In this document: in pieces, positions 39,113-49,009 of the stretch | Numbering within the stretch: position 1 is the first letter of the stretch | How the letters are laid out: every line of letters starts with the position of its first letter | Source: Rhizobium sp. Root1220 | GTDB lineage: Bacteria; Pseudomonadota; Alphaproteobacteria; Rhizobiales; Rhizobiaceae | Length of the DNA stretch: 64,000 bases | Direction: 5' to 3' | Assembly: GCF_001426265.1 (NCBI RefSeq) | Contig: NZ_LMDG01000001.1 | Coordinates: 378,450-442,449, forward strand | Notes under the pieces: generated by a model | The model's database searches: none | Told to the model about the DNA's origin: nothing | Seen by the model: the letters and a program-made list of their open reading frames with translations, nothing else | Translations under genes and position numbers: made by a program

Positions 39113-39885
39113 CCAGCCATTCCAACAAGGAGACAGCTGCCGTAGCGCTCTCCCTCCTCGACCTCACCAACCTGAAGGACGATTGCACGGAGGCCCACAT
39201 CGACGCGCTATGCGCTCGTTCGCAGTCACCGTACGGCAATACCGCAGCCATCTGCATCTGGCCGCGCTTCGTCGCCCGTGCGCGAAGCGTTCTGGGTGTC
39301 GGACACTCCGTGCGGATCGCTACGGTCGTCAATTTCCCATCGGGCGACATGGAGATCGCCGATGCGGCCGCAGAAACGCGCGAAGCAATTGCCGATGGCG
39401 CCGACGAGATCGACCTGGTCATCCCCTATCGCAAGTTCCTCGCTGGAAACGAGAAGGCCGTCACAGATATGGTCGCGGCGGTTCGTGCTGAATGCAAGGA
39501 GCCGGTGCTCTTGAAGGTTATCCTCGAAACCGGCGAGATCAGGGATGCCGCACTGATCCAGCGCGCGTCAGAACTTGCAATCGAGGCGGGTGCCGATTTC
39601 ATCAAGACCTCGACAGGCAAGGTCGCCGTCAACGCCACACTGGAAGCCGCCGACATCATGCTGCGCGCCATTCGGCACAGCGGCCGCAAGGTTGGCTTCA
39701 AGCCCGCCGGCGGGGTTGCATCGGTCGCAGACGCATCGCTCTATCTGAGCCTTGCCGAAACGATCATGGCGCCCGACTGGCCGATGCCGTCGACTTTCCG
39801 TTTTGGCGCATCCGGCCTGCTGGATGACATAATTGCCGTTCTCAGCGGAACTCAGCCGGCTCCCGCTACGGCATCGAGCTACTAG
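39109..39885 (+). CDS. deoC: deoxyribose-phosphate aldolase
   Basis: A 258-residue class I aldolase cleaving 2-deoxyribose 5-phosphate to glyceraldehyde 3-phosphate and acetaldehyde. The Schiff-base lysine is K166 in DFIKTSTGK, with a proton-relay lysine in VGFKPAGG. The true ATG at 39109 overlaps punA; the open frame runs back to 38836 as shadow. GGAGAAGG lies 8 bases upstream. Confidence 0.96.
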   Translation: MTSHSNKETAAVALSLLDLTNLKDDCTEAHIDALCARSQSPYGNTAAICIWPRFVARARSVLGVGHSVRIATVVNFPSGDMEIADAAAETREAIADGADEIDLVIPYRKFLAGNEKAVTDMVAAVRAECKEPVLLKVILETGEIRDAALIQRASELAIEAGADFIKTSTGKVAVNATLEAADIMLRAIRHSGRKVGFKPAGGVASVADASLYLSLAETIMAPDWPMPSTFRFGASGLLDDIIAVLSGTQPAPATASSY

Positions 39886-39886
39886 A

Positions 39887-41194
39887 GTGCTCCCGCAGGA
39901 GATCATCCGCCAGAAGCGGAACGGTGCCGCGCTCTCCGCAGACGAGATCCAGTCGTTCGTCGCAGCACTCGCCGCGGGTGAACTATCCGAGGGGCAGATT
40001 GGCGCATTCGCCATGGCCGTATGGTTCAAGGGCATGTCGCGCGACGAGGTCGTGGCACTGACGCTGGCGATGGCGCGTTCCGGCGACATCCTGAGCTGGA
40101 GCGGTATCGACCGCCCCATCGCCGACAAACACTCGACGGGTGGCGTTGGCGACAATGTCTCGCTGATGCTGGCTCCCATTGCTGCTGCTTGCGGCCTCGC
40201 GGTACCGATGATCTCGGGGCGCGGTCTTGGGCACACCGGTGGCACGCTCGACAAGCTCGAGGCAATTCCAGGGTATGAGATCACGCCAGACGCCGGGCTT
40301 TTCCGCAAGGTCGTCAGGGATGTCGGCTGTGCGATCATCGGGCAGACGGGTGTGCTTGCGCCTGCTGACGGCAAGCTTTATGCGGTCCGGGATGTAACGG
40401 CGACGGTGGATTCGATCCCGCTGATCACGGCTTCTATACTCTCAAAGAAACTTGCCGCCGGCCTGCAGACGCTCGTTCTGGACGTCAAGGTTGGCAATGG
40501 GGCCTTCATGTCGTCGCGCGCCGATGCGGAGGTGCTGGCGCATGCGCTTGTCGACGTCGCAAACGGTGCGGGCGTCAAGACCTCGGCACTGATCACCGAC
40601 ATGAATCAACCGCTCGCCGATGCGGCGGGAAACGCTGTCGAGATCCGCAACTGTCTGGATTTCCTGTCCGGCAGAAAGAAAGACACGCGGCTCGAGACCG
40701 TTGTGCTGGCCTTCGCCGCAGAAATGCTCGTGACGTCCGGTATTGTGTCGTCGGCCCAGGCCGGCGAAACAATGGCCGCGAACGCACTCTCGTCCGGAGA
40801 GGCGGCCGACACCTTCGGTCGCATGGTTCATCTGCTCGGCGGGCCGTCCGATTTCGTGGAGGCCCCCGACAAGTATCTCACCAAAGCTCCGGTAACAAAG
40901 CCCGTTCCGGCACCTCGATCCGGCTGGCTTTCTGCCTGCGATGCGCGAGAGATCGGCATGGTTGTCGTCGATCTCGGTGGGGGGCGAAGGCATCCGGCGG
41001 ACAAAATCGACCATCGCGTCGGATTCTCCCATCTTCTGCCGCTGGGCACACATGTCGACAAGGGTGAGGCCATCGGCACGGTGCATGCATCAACAGAAAC
41101 TGCGGCCGACGCCGCGATTGCCGCATTGACGACCAACTACCGGATCGACGACAGCGAACCATCCCTGCTTGACGTGATCTCCGAACGCATCTGA
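39887..41194 (+). CDS. deoA: thymidine phosphorylase
   Basis: A 435-residue pyrimidine nucleoside phosphorylase. Landmarks are LPQEIIRQKRNG, KHSTGGVGDNVSLMLAP and MISGRGLGHTGGTLDKLEAIPG, with LYAVRDVTATVDSIPLITASI further on. The likely start is a GTG at 39887, one base after the deoC stop; an upstream in-frame start (39833) lies inside deoC. Its product deoxyribose 1-phosphate feeds DeoB and DeoC. Confidence 0.95.
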   Translation: MLPQEIIRQKRNGAALSADEIQSFVAALAAGELSEGQIGAFAMAVWFKGMSRDEVVALTLAMARSGDILSWSGIDRPIADKHSTGGVGDNVSLMLAPIAAACGLAVPMISGRGLGHTGGTLDKLEAIPGYEITPDAGLFRKVVRDVGCAIIGQTGVLAPADGKLYAVRDVTATVDSIPLITASILSKKLAAGLQTLVLDVKVGNGAFMSSRADAEVLAHALVDVANGAGVKTSALITDMNQPLADAAGNAVEIRNCLDFLSGRKKDTRLETVVLAFAAEMLVTSGIVSSAQAGETMAANALSSGEAADTFGRMVHLLGGPSDFVEAPDKYLTKAPVTKPVPAPRSGWLSACDAREIGMVVVDLGGGRRHPADKIDHRVGFSHLLPLGTHVDKGEAIGTVHASTETAADAAIAALTTNYRIDDSEPSLLDVISERI

Positions 41195-41197
41195 TGG

Positions 41198-41728
41198 CTA
41201 TTGCTTGAGGCTAAGCGACCCGTCCGCCACCGTGTAGGAGGCAAGTTTCTTCAAGAAGCTCATACCGACCAGGGTCGACGAAAGCGCGCCGTCCTTGAGG
41301 ACGAAAGCCTCGACTTCGCGCACGCGAATGCCACCAATTTCAACCCGGTCGAGCATCACATGAGCAGCCTTGGTCTGTCCATTGGCCGTGTTCACGGCAT
41401 AGCGGTATTCAAGCTGGTTTGCCGTATAGCCAAGACGCCTTGCGAGGCTCTCGCTCATGGCAACATAGGTTGCACCGGTATCTATGAGACCCGGCACGGT
41501 CTTGCCGTTGATCCTGAAATCGCCGGTGTAATGCCCCTGGCTATCCGCCTGCAGACTTATCGTGCTGTGGTTCGATGCCAGTGCAGCCTTGGTCTGGTCA
41601 TCTGCGGGGGAAACAAAATTTGCCGAGAAGCCGTTTTCCGGCTGGGGGCGGCTGCTACCGACCAGGGAAGGAATCTGGGTGGCAAACACCGCGGCGATGC
41701 TTGCAAATATGACTGTACGCACGAGCAT
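41198..41728 (-). CDS. TIGR02281-type clan AA aspartic protease
   Basis: A 176-residue retropepsin-like protein anchored by an N-terminal hydrophobic helix (VRTVIFASIAAVFATQIPSLV). The catalytic motif is D83-T-G85-A-T in VPGLIDTGATYVAMS. A second conserved block is GMSFLKKLASYTV. The start at 41728 has AGGAAGG about 9 bases upstream; an earlier ATG at 41773 is in frame. It is convergent with deoA (3-bp gap). Such proteins are common in alphaproteobacteria; the substrate is unknown. Confidence 0.85.
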   Translation of the reverse strand: MLVRTVIFASIAAVFATQIPSLVGSSRPQPENGFSANFVSPADDQTKAALASNHSTISLQADSQGHYTGDFRINGKTVPGLIDTGATYVAMSESLARRLGYTANQLEYRYAVNTANGQTKAAHVMLDRVEIGGIRVREVEAFVLKDGALSSTLVGMSFLKKLASYTVADGSLSLKQ

Positions 41729-41816
41729 GTACAGAAATCCTTCCTGTATAAACCGCGCATCATGCGAGGCCATGTTCTTTGAAAATACGTTAGAATCGCT
41801 GACAAGATGCTAATGG

Positions 41817-41851
41817 CGGAAAACAAACGGCCCGGAGCTTGCCTCCGGGCC
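41817..41851 (-). terminator. terminator of upp
   Basis: On the minus strand a 9-bp GC-rich stem (GGCCCGGAG / CTCCGGGCC, 41829-41851) is followed by GTTTGTTTT. It lies 34 bases past the upp stop. Confidence 0.8.
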
Positions 41852-41884
41852 GTCGAACTTACCGATTGGTAAACAAGTCCTGAA

Positions 41885-42514
41885 CTATTTCGTGCCGTAC
41901 ATCCGGTCTCCGGCGTCGCCGAGCCCCGGAACGATATAGCCCTTGTCGTTGAGGTGACTGTCGATCGATGCGGTGAAGACGGGAACGTCCGGGTGCGCCT
42001 CGCGGAAATTCCTGATGCCCTCGGGGGCAGCCAGCAGGCACAGGAAGCGGATGTTGTGCGCGCCGCGCTCCTTCAGCTTTTCGATCGCCGCGATGGACGA
42101 ATTGCCGGTCGCCAGCATCGGATCGACAACAATGATCAGGCGCTCTGAAATGTCTTCGGGAGCCTTGAAGTAATATTCGACGGGCTGCAGCGTCTCGTGG
42201 TCACGGTAGACGCCGATATGCGAAACGCGCGCGGACGGCACGAGATCGAGCATGCCCTCCAGCAGGCCGTTCCCGGCACGAAGGATGGAGGCGAAGACCA
42301 GCTTCTTGCCTTCGAGGATCGGCGACTGGATCGTTTCGAGCGGCGTCTCGATGGTCTCCATCGTGAGCTCGAGATCACGCGTCACCTCATAGCAAAGCAG
42401 CGTGGAAATTTCGCGCAGCAGCCGGCGAAAACTCCCGGTCGATGTCTCCTTGCGCCGCATAATGGTAAGTTTGTGCTGCACAAGCGGGTGATCGATGACC
42501 GTTACGCCGTCCAT
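41885..42514 (-). CDS. upp: uracil phosphoribosyltransferase
   Basis: A 209-residue enzyme making UMP from uracil and PRPP. The uracil/PRPP sites are visible as [46 protein letters not shown] and the C-terminal [10 protein letters not shown]. It salvages the uracil released by DeoA. It is third in a minus-strand run deoB-add-upp, 109 bp after add. Confidence 0.96.
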   Translation of the reverse strand: MDGVTVIDHPLVQHKLTIMRRKETSTGSFRRLLREISTLLCYEVTRDLELTMETIETPLETIQSPILEGKKLVFASILRAGNGLLEGMLDLVPSARVSHIGVYRDHETLQPVEYYFKAPEDISERLIIVVDPMLATGNSSIAAIEKLKERGAHNIRFLCLLAAPEGIRNFREAHPDVPVFTASIDSHLNDKGYIVPGLGDAGDRMYGTK

Positions 42515-42623
42515 GGCCGAGCCCTTCCTTCAATTGGTGTTGTGGGTTGTTTCTTCCATGGAAACTGCCTGTACCGCAAGAGTGGAGGCCGATTTGGTCT
42601 TCTCATCCCCAATCCGGAATGCC

Positions 42624-43592
42624 CTAGAGACGGCCCAGAAGCTCTCGCCGGGTTGCCTCGTCGACGAATGCCGCCTCAAGGCCTGTTCGGGTCATCTCAT
42701 CGATCTCGGTGTCACCGAAACCGAAAGCATTCGCCGCAAGCTCATATTCCCGCTTCAACGACGTATGGAAGAATGGCGGATCATCCGAACTGATCGTGAC
42801 CTTCACGCCAGCTTGCTTGAGCTTGCGCAGCGGGTGAGATTCGAAATCCGGAAACACCTTGAGCGCGATATTGGAGCCTGGACACACCTCAAGAACGGTA
42901 CCCATATCCGCAAGCCTTTTGACGAGATCAGCGTCCTCGATCGCCCGCACGCCGTGACCGATCCGGGACGGGCGGACCACGTCGAGCGTATCGGAAACGC
43001 TGAACGCGCCACAGACCTCACCGGCGTGGATCGTCAGGCCAAGTCCCGCGTCGCGGGCGATATCGAACGCCAGGGCGTAATCGATGACGCGCCCCATGCG
43101 CTCATCACCGGCAAGATTGAAGCCGGTGATGAGCGGATTGTTCGCCTTCGCGGCATAGTCCGCAGCGCCTATGACGCTTTCCGGTCCGAAGTGGCGCTCG
43201 CCAGTTACGATCAACCGCGCCTCGATGCCGCTACTCGCCTTTGCCCGGCGAATGCCTTCGCCGACACCCGCAATGTAGGCATCGGCGCCAAGGCCGATGC
43301 GCTTGCCATGGTCCGGCGAAACGATGAGCTCGCTGTAGATGGTGCCTATGCCGGCGAGTTCAGCAAGATAGGTTTCCGTCAGCAGCGCGTAGTCTTCCTC
43401 GGTCTGGTAGACCTCGGAGACCTTGTCATAGCATTCCAGAAAGCTGGGAAAGTCGTGCCAGACGTAGACGCCGTTCCGAAGGTAGTCGCTGATATCGATG
43501 TTGTATTTGCGAGCTTGCGAAAGAGTGAGCGCCGGTGGGGCCGCGCCTTCCAGGTGGCAGTGCAGTTCGACTTTCTTCAAATGCGACGTCAT
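42624..43592 (-). CDS. add: adenosine deaminase
   Basis: A 322-residue zinc amidohydrolase converting adenosine to inosine. Metal and catalytic motifs are [10 protein letters not shown] (first two histidines), [10 protein letters not shown] and ISSDDPPFF. The ATG at 43592 overlaps the deoB stop by 4 bases; a longer frame to 43754 is deoB shadow. Inosine from this step is the substrate of PunA on the opposite strand. Confidence 0.95.
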   Translation of the reverse strand: MTSHLKKVELHCHLEGAAPPALTLSQARKYNIDISDYLRNGVYVWHDFPSFLECYDKVSEVYQTEEDYALLTETYLAELAGIGTIYSELIVSPDHGKRIGLGADAYIAGVGEGIRRAKASSGIEARLIVTGERHFGPESVIGAADYAAKANNPLITGFNLAGDERMGRVIDYALAFDIARDAGLGLTIHAGEVCGAFSVSDTLDVVRPSRIGHGVRAIEDADLVKRLADMGTVLEVCPGSNIALKVFPDFESHPLRKLKQAGVKVTISSDDPPFFHTSLKREYELAANAFGFGDTEIDEMTRTGLEAAFVDEATRRELLGRL

Positions 43593-44809
43593 AGAAAGCT
43601 TCTCCCGTGGCGCCCGGCGGGTATCCGCAGATGCCGCGCAATCGTCTCGCCGATGTCGGCATAGGTGGCGCGAATGCCCAGATCGCGGGAACCCAATCCT
43701 GGCCCATAGGCAATGATCGGCACGCGTTCGCGCGTATGGTCGGTGCCGCGCCATGTCGGATCGCAGCCGTGATCGGCCGTCAAAATCACCAGATCGCCGG
43801 GTTTTAGTTTGCCGCCCACTTCCGGCAGTCGGGCATCGAAGGCCTCCAGGGCGGCGGCGTAGCCGGGAACATCCCTTCGATGGCCGTAGAGCATGTCGAA
43901 ATCGACAAAATTGGTGAAAACCAGCTCGCCGTCCTCGGCGGTGTCCATGGCCGCGAGCGTGGCGTCCATCAGAGCCTGGTTGCCGTTGGCCTTGATCACC
44001 CGCGAGACGCCCTTATGCGCAAAGATGTCGCCGATCTTGCCGACAGCATGAACCTTGCGCCCCTCCTTCACCAGACGGTCGAGGAGCGTGGGCTCCGGCG
44101 GCGGCACCGAGAAGTCGCGCCGGTTTCCGGTCCGCTGAAATGTCGACGGGGTTTCGCCAACGAACGGACGGGCAATCACGCGGCCGATATTGTGATGATC
44201 AAGCAACGCCCGCGCGATGGTGCAGAAGGTCATCAGCCTGTCGAGCCCGAAGTGGCTTTCGTGCGCAGCCACCTGGAAAACCGAATCCGAGGAGGTGTAG
44301 CAGATCGGCTTGCCGGTGCGGATGTGCTCTTCGCCATAGCGAGCAATGATGTCCGTGCCGGAGGCATGGCAGTTGCCGAGGATTCCCGGAACGTCCGCAG
44401 CCCTGCTCAGCGCCTCGACAAGCTCTGGTGAAAACGCGTCACCCTCGGTCGGGAAATACCCCCAGTCGAAAGTTACGGGGGTGCCGGCAATCTCCCAATG
44501 ACCCGATGGGGTGTCCTTGCCGTGCGAAACCTCGCTGGCGGAACCGTACATCGCGTAAACCTTCTCCGGGACCGGCATTCCCGCGGGGCAGCGCCCGGAG
44601 GCACGCTTGGCGAGGTGAACGAGGCCAAGCGCCGACAGGTTGGGGAGCAGCAATGGACCGGACCGCAATCCCTCACGGTCACCCGTGCCGGCCGCGCAGA
44701 ATTCTGCGATGTGGCCGAGCGTGTCGGCGCCTTCGTCGCCGTATGAGATGGCATCCGGCGCACCGCCGACGCCAAAGGAATCCAGAACGAAAAGGAAGGC
44801 ACGCGGCAT
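43589..44809 (-). CDS. deoB: phosphopentomutase
   Basis: A 406-residue alkaline-phosphatase-fold mutase linking (deoxy)ribose 1- and 5-phosphate. Metal-binding motifs are [13 protein letters not shown] at the N-terminus, and [20 protein letters not shown] with VPIIAYGPG near the C-terminus. The phospho-acceptor region is [10 protein letters not shown]. It is the first gene of the deoB-add-upp run. Confidence 0.96.
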   Translation of the reverse strand: MPRAFLFVLDSFGVGGAPDAISYGDEGADTLGHIAEFCAAGTGDREGLRSGPLLLPNLSALGLVHLAKRASGRCPAGMPVPEKVYAMYGSASEVSHGKDTPSGHWEIAGTPVTFDWGYFPTEGDAFSPELVEALSRAADVPGILGNCHASGTDIIARYGEEHIRTGKPICYTSSDSVFQVAAHESHFGLDRLMTFCTIARALLDHHNIGRVIARPFVGETPSTFQRTGNRRDFSVPPPEPTLLDRLVKEGRKVHAVGKIGDIFAHKGVSRVIKANGNQALMDATLAAMDTAEDGELVFTNFVDFDMLYGHRRDVPGYAAALEAFDARLPEVGGKLKPGDLVILTADHGCDPTWRGTDHTRERVPIIAYGPGLGSRDLGIRATYADIGETIARHLRIPAGRHGRSFL

Positions 44810-45018
44810 GTTTCACCTAGCACAGAAACTGGCGACCCGTGCATGTCAGGCCGTCGAATGCCAAAGCCTTATAACGGCAGAGCGTCGATGGCAAATTCCG
44901 CACACAGCGCCGCGCGGGCGGACCAGCAGATACCTCAGGTGATGGTGTCACCCTGCGCGGTCGATAGAAATGGTTGCAGCTGGTACCGCCTCACGCAGAG
45001 CGAACCGAGATCGCGGCA

Positions 45019-45429
45019 TCAATTGGCAGCAGCCGTATTCTCGGGCGTCTGCTGGGTGTGCTGCTCGCAATTTGGCGTGCAGGAAAGGACGGAGCGCACT
45101 GTCTGGCGGAAGACGCGGACGGTATTGCCCTCATCGATCGACACCAGGATGCTTTCATCCAGGATGGCGTTGCCATCGGCGTCGAGCAATACAAGATTCG
45201 TCGTACCGAAACTGCGTCCCGTAAGCACAATCGTCTTGGAATCGGCAACCGTCGCGTCTGCTACCTTGGCGTTGCCGACAATGACCTTACTGACCGGCCG
45301 GTCGAGCTTCAGGACGCGGGCTTGGTCCATGTATACCCGCAGCATGTCCTGCTGCGCAAAAGCCAATCCGGAAAAGCCGATTGTGGCAACAATGCTGGCG
45401 AGGAAAATCCTTTTGCCGCGCGACGACAT
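45019..45429 (-). CDS. stand-alone pilus/secretin N-terminal domain protein
   Basis: A 136-residue exported protein: the signal peptide covers residues ~1-25 (FLASIVATIGFSGLAFAQQ). One domain like the N0-type region of CpaC follows (LDRPVSKVIVGNAKVADATVADSKTIVLTG, FGTTNLVLLDADG). It lacks the secretin barrel. The C-terminal tail has a Cys-x3-Cys pair (LSCTPNCEQ). It is divergent from pilA, so it probably acts with the Tad pilus as an accessory periplasmic factor; that is inference. Confidence 0.8.
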   Translation of the reverse strand: MSSRGKRIFLASIVATIGFSGLAFAQQDMLRVYMDQARVLKLDRPVSKVIVGNAKVADATVADSKTIVLTGRSFGTTNLVLLDADGNAILDESILVSIDEGNTVRVFRQTVRSVLSCTPNCEQHTQQTPENTAAAN

Positions 45430-45785
45430 TTTGGCTCTCTTTCAGGGTTCAAAGCGAATACTGGCGGACAGCATGGAAAAAATTGGTGAACGAAGCTTTA
45501 ACTTCCGCTTTCTGATTTGGCGCGGCAGGTGCGATTTTGCAACATCAATGGTATATCGTCAAATATCGTTTCCCCGATCTACTCGATCTCACGCAGGCCG
45601 ATATCTAGGATTTTATTCAATTTCACAGCGCGTTACTTACGATAAGCAAGTGTCGTCTAATATTTACGAAGCGGTAACCCAACTCTTTAATTTGATGGAA
45701 AGAGCCCCTCGGTAAATTGTGGCAATCCGATCAACGGCAAACAGTTGGCGGACGTGCTGAACATCAACTGGAGTTAGGAGTTACC
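45430..45785. other. AT-rich divergent promoter region of the pilus locus
   Basis: These 356 bases hold no convincing gene. They are clearly AT-richer than the flanks and separate the N-domain protein gene from pilA. Promoters for both directions must lie here. No clear operator palindrome was found, and -10-like boxes are too many to choose between. Confidence 0.6.
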
Positions 45786-45983
45786 ATGACCAAGCTTGTA
45801 AGCCGTTTTCTCAAGGACGAATCCGGCGCGACCGCAATTGAATACGGCCTGATCGCAGCGCTCATTTCCGTAGCGCTTATCACCGGCGCCACCACCCTCG
45901 GCAGCACGCTGAATGCCGTCTTCTCGGGCGTTTCCACCAAGATGACGGATGCCTGCACGACCGGTGGCGTCGGTACTTGCTGA
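45786..45983 (+). CDS. pilA: Flp/Fap-type major pilin
   Basis: A 65-residue prepilin. A short basic leader (MTKLVSRFLKDESG) is followed by ATAIEYGLIAALISVALI, the processing site and hydrophobic N-terminal helix of Flp pilins (the glutamate and tyrosine of the Flp motif are present). Two cysteines near the end (DACTTGGVGTC) may form a disulfide. GTTAGGAG precedes the ATG at 45786. A strong terminator just after the gene would make its message far more abundant than that of the assembly genes. Confidence 0.95.
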   Translation: MTKLVSRFLKDESGATAIEYGLIAALISVALITGATTLGSTLNAVFSGVSTKMTDACTTGGVGTC

Positions 45984-46007
45984 TCAAAACGTCTCTCTAA
46001 ATCACGA

Positions 46008-46044
46008 AGCCGTCCTGACCACTCAGGGCGGCTTTCATTTTTTT
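46008..46044 (+). terminator. terminator/attenuator after pilA
   Basis: An 11-bp stem (one G-U pair) with a CCAC loop, 46008-46033, is followed by TTCATTTTTTT. It lies 25 bases past the pilA stop, before cpaA. Read-through or a separate promoter must supply the downstream genes. Confidence 0.85.
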
Positions 46045-46067
46045 GTCGTGGATAGGAGCGTGCCGAC

Positions 46068-46580
46068 ATGATCGCCAGTGCAATCATTACCGTCTTTCCA
46101 ATGTGTCTGGCGTTCGCGGCCGTGATGGATGCGACTACCATGACCATCCCGAACCGTATTTCTGTGGCCTTGCTCGCGTCTTTCCTGCTGCTCGCTCCGC
46201 TGACGGGCATGGACTGGCAGACATTCGGAATGCATTTGCTGGCCGGCCTTCTGGTTCTTTCAGCGTGTTTTGCGCTGTTTTCCTTCAATGTCATGGGCGG
46301 GGGCGATGCAAAGCTTCTCACCGCTGCCGCAGTGTGGTTCGGTTTCGGCCTGCCCGTTGTCGAATTTGTCGCCTATGTCGGCATCACGGGCGGCCTTCTG
46401 ACGGTGATGATCCTCGCGCTTCGCAGCCAGAGCGGATTGATCGCCGCGATGGGCCTCCAGGTTCCGAACTCGCTGCTCGTCGAGAAGAAAATACCGTATG
46501 GTATTGCTATCGCCGCTGGTGGCTTTCTGGCTTTCCCGTCGTCGCCTCTCTTCGTTGCTGCGCTGGCAGGCTTCAAGTAA
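46068..46580 (+). CDS. cpaA: prepilin peptidase CpaA/TadV
   Basis: A 170-residue type IV prepilin peptidase of the short Tad type, an inner-membrane aspartic protease that trims PilA. The catalytic aspartates are in AAVMDATTMTIPNRI (helix 1) and NVMGGGDAKLLTA. About five hydrophobic helices are visible. GGAG lies a little before the ATG at 46068. Confidence 0.93.
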   Translation: MIASAIITVFPMCLAFAAVMDATTMTIPNRISVALLASFLLLAPLTGMDWQTFGMHLLAGLLVLSACFALFSFNVMGGGDAKLLTAAAVWFGFGLPVVEFVAYVGITGGLLTVMILALRSQSGLIAAMGLQVPNSLLVEKKIPYGIAIAAGGFLAFPSSPLFVAALAGFK

Positions 46581-46592
46581 AACAGACTTAAA

Positions 46593-46621
46593 CCTTCGTT
46601 AACCTAAAAACGAAGGCTTTC
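46593..46621 (+). terminator. hairpin between cpaA and cpaB
   Basis: CCTTCGTT pairs with AACGAAGG (8 bp) around an 8-base loop and is followed by CTTTCATT. It is a weak terminator or an mRNA processing signal. A TATAAT-like box in the AT-rich stretch after it (46625-46640) may be a promoter for cpaB onward. Confidence 0.45.
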
Positions 46622-46691
46622 ATTAACTATAATTATACCAATTGCGGGCCATTCTCCGGGGCGAATATCTCGAATCCCCGAGGAACAATCG

Positions 46692-47504
46692 ATGAGACCC
46701 GCCCGCCTTTTGATACTTGGAGTGGCTGTCATAGCGGCTGGTCTTGCCGGCGTGCTGGCCATGACCCTTGCCGGCCGCGGCTCCGTCGTCACGCAAGTAA
46801 AGTCGGTCGTTCAGAAGGAGCCCACGCTCAACGTGCTGGTTTCCAACGCGAACCTGCCGGTCGGCGCGCGGTTGGACGACAAGGCGCTCCGCTGGATGCC
46901 ATGGCCGCAGGGCGGCGTAACTCAAGGCTTCATCACCGAAACGGACAAGCCCGACGCGCTCAAGGACATGCTGGGAGCCGTCGTTCGCCTTCCCATCTTT
47001 GAAGGCGAGCCGATCCGAGCCGAGAAGGTCGCCGATTCCAGCAGCCGCATCCTGTCGTCGCTGCTTCCATCCGGGAAGCGGGCCGTCGCCACCGAAATCT
47101 CGGTCGCCACCGGCGCCGGCGGCTTCATCCTGCCGAATGACCGCGTCGACGTGATCATGGTCCGCAAGGCCGATGAAACCAAGAAATACCTGACCGAGAC
47201 GGTGCTCAGCAATGTCCGCGTGCTCGCAATCGATCAGCAGATCCAGGAAAAGGATGACGGCTCCAAGGCCGTTGTGGGCACGACCGCGACACTGGAGTTA
47301 ACGCCCGACCAGACCAAGGCATTGGCCGTTGCGCAGCAAATGGCCGACCGGCTTTCGCTGGCACTGCGTTCCGTGGCCGATGCGCAGGAGCAGGACACGA
47401 GCGCTCCGGACTACCTTCTCAGCGGCGACAATGGCAGCGCGATCGTTCAGGTCATCAAGTCCGGCGCAATCGTCACCGACAGCAACGCACCAAAGGCCGA
47501 GTAA
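46692..47504 (+). CDS. cpaB: Flp pilus assembly protein CpaB
   Basis: A 270-residue periplasmic assembly protein with an N-terminal membrane segment (LLILGVAVIAAGLAGVLAMTL). A SAF domain follows, where NVLVSNANLPVGARLDDKALRWMPWPQGG is the CpaB hallmark. A RcpC-type domain follows (GGFILPNDRVDVIMV, TATLELTPDQTKALAVAQQ). It probably aligns the secretin with the inner-membrane platform. Confidence 0.94.
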   Translation: MRPARLLILGVAVIAAGLAGVLAMTLAGRGSVVTQVKSVVQKEPTLNVLVSNANLPVGARLDDKALRWMPWPQGGVTQGFITETDKPDALKDMLGAVVRLPIFEGEPIRAEKVADSSSRILSSLLPSGKRAVATEISVATGAGGFILPNDRVDVIMVRKADETKKYLTETVLSNVRVLAIDQQIQEKDDGSKAVVGTTATLELTPDQTKALAVAQQMADRLSLALRSVADAQEQDTSAPDYLLSGDNGSAIVQVIKSGAIVTDSNAPKAE

Positions 47505-47515
47505 AGGAAATGGGA

Positions 47516-49009
47516 ATGGGCATTTTGAAGCGCCGCACGGGGCCCTTGATGGCAGGCTGCTTGTCCTTTGCGATCGGCATTACCGGGATGGCGCCCGGCT
47601 TTCTGGCGCTTGGCACCCCGGCCGCGCATGCGTCCTCCGATGGTATGGTCAGCATCACCCAGACCGGCCCGGGCGCCCACCGCAGCCTCAAGCTGGGGCT
47701 GAAAAAGGCAATCGTCGTCGATCTTCCGGTCGATGCACACGATATCCTTGTTTCCGACCCATCCATGGCCGATGCCGTCACCCGAACGTCGCGCCGCATC
47801 TATCTTTTCGGCAAGTCGGTGGGTCAGACGAACATCTTCATTTTCGGGGCCGACGGCCAGCAGATCGTTAGCCTCGACATCGGCATCGAGCGCGATGTCT
47901 CGGGTCTCCAAAGCAACCTGCGGCGCTTCATCCCCGATTCCAACATCAGCGTCGAGATCGTCTCCGACAACATCGTGCTGACCGGCAGCGTCCGGACGCC
48001 GCAAGACGCCGCACAGGCTGCAGATCTTGCTCAGGTGTTCCTTACCGGCGGCGAAGCGACCACCCGCACGGAGACGGCAAGCTCCAGCGGCGGCGACGTC
48101 GCACTTTTTGCCGAAAACCGCCAGCAGTCCCAGGTCGTCAACCTGCTGCAAATTCAGGGCGAAGATCAGGTCACGCTCAAGGTCACGATCGCCGAGGTTC
48201 GCCGCGAGGTTCTGAAGCAGCTCGGCTTCGACAACCTGGTCTCGAACGCCGGGGGCATGACCGTTGCGCAATTGGGCGCCCCAAGCGCAAGCAGTGCGGC
48301 AGCGACCATCGGCGGCGGCTTGGCTGCGCTGTTCAAGAGTTCGATCGGCAAGTACGACATTTCCACTTATCTGAGCGCGCTGGAGCAGGCGAAGGTCGTC
48401 AAGACCCTGGCGGAGCCTACCCTGACGGCGATCTCGGGCCAGGCTGCCACGTTCAATTCCGGCGGACAGGTGCTCTACTCCACCACGGACAATGACGGCA
48501 ACGTCACGATTGTCCCGTATAACTACGGGATCAATCTTGCCTTCAAGCCCGTGGTTCTTTCGTCCGGTCGCATAAGCCTGCAGATCAAGACCAACGTATC
48601 GGAACCTGCACCGTCGGTCTCCGGCTCGCAGCCCACCTACCAGCGCCGCTCTGCCGAGACGTCGGTTGAACTTCCCTCGGGCGGCTCGATCGCCCTGGCC
48701 GGACTGATCCGGGACGATGTCGCGCAAACGTCGAACGGCACCCCGGGTGTCAACAAGATTCCGCTGCTCGGAACATTGTTCCGGCAGAGGACGGTGCAGC
48801 GCGACGAGACGGAACTGGTGATCATCGCAACGCCCTATCTGGTTCGCCCCGTCGCCCGCAATCAGTTGAACCGCCCCGACGACAACTTCAGCCCGGAAAA
48901 TGACGGTCCGGCATTCCTGCTCAATCGCGTCAACAAGGTCTACGGCGGTCGCGAAGTCCCCATCGCGGACACGCAATTCCACGGCTCCATAGGGTTCATC
49001 TACAAATGA
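47516..49009 (+). CDS. cpaC: outer-membrane secretin CpaC/RcpA
   Basis: A 497-residue secretin forming the outer-membrane pore for the pilus. The signal peptide ends near residue 40 (AAHASSDG). The N-terminal domain (LKLGLKKAIVVDLPVDAHDILVSDP) precedes a BON-like repeat, and the secretin domain spans ~residues 200-460 (ANVLAQPTL-like KTLAEPTLTAISGQAATF). The ATG at 47516 is preferred over 47510 because AAAGGAA then lies 7 bases upstream. It overlaps cpaD by 4 bases. Confidence 0.93.
   Translation: MGILKRRTGPLMAGCLSFAIGITGMAPGFLALGTPAAHASSDGMVSITQTGPGAHRSLKLGLKKAIVVDLPVDAHDILVSDPSMADAVTRTSRRIYLFGKSVGQTNIFIFGADGQQIVSLDIGIERDVSGLQSNLRRFIPDSNISVEIVSDNIVLTGSVRTPQDAAQAADLAQVFLTGGEATTRTETASSSGGDVALFAENRQQSQVVNLLQIQGEDQVTLKVTIAEVRREVLKQLGFDNLVSNAGGMTVAQLGAPSASSAAATIGGGLAALFKSSIGKYDISTYLSALEQAKVVKTLAEPTLTAISGQAATFNSGGQVLYSTTDNDGNVTIVPYNYGINLAFKPVVLSSGRISLQIKTNVSEPAPSVSGSQPTYQRRSAETSVELPSGGSIALAGLIRDDVAQTSNGTPGVNKIPLLGTLFRQRTVQRDETELVIIATPYLVRPVARNQLNRPDDNFSPENDGPAFLLNRVNKVYGGREVPIADTQFHGSIGFIYK

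Noticed and set aside
44843..45715. 290-codon plus-strand frame between deoB and pilA
   Set aside because: It runs opposite the N-domain pilus protein gene, has no ribosome-binding site and a serine/arginine-rich product typical of shadow frames.
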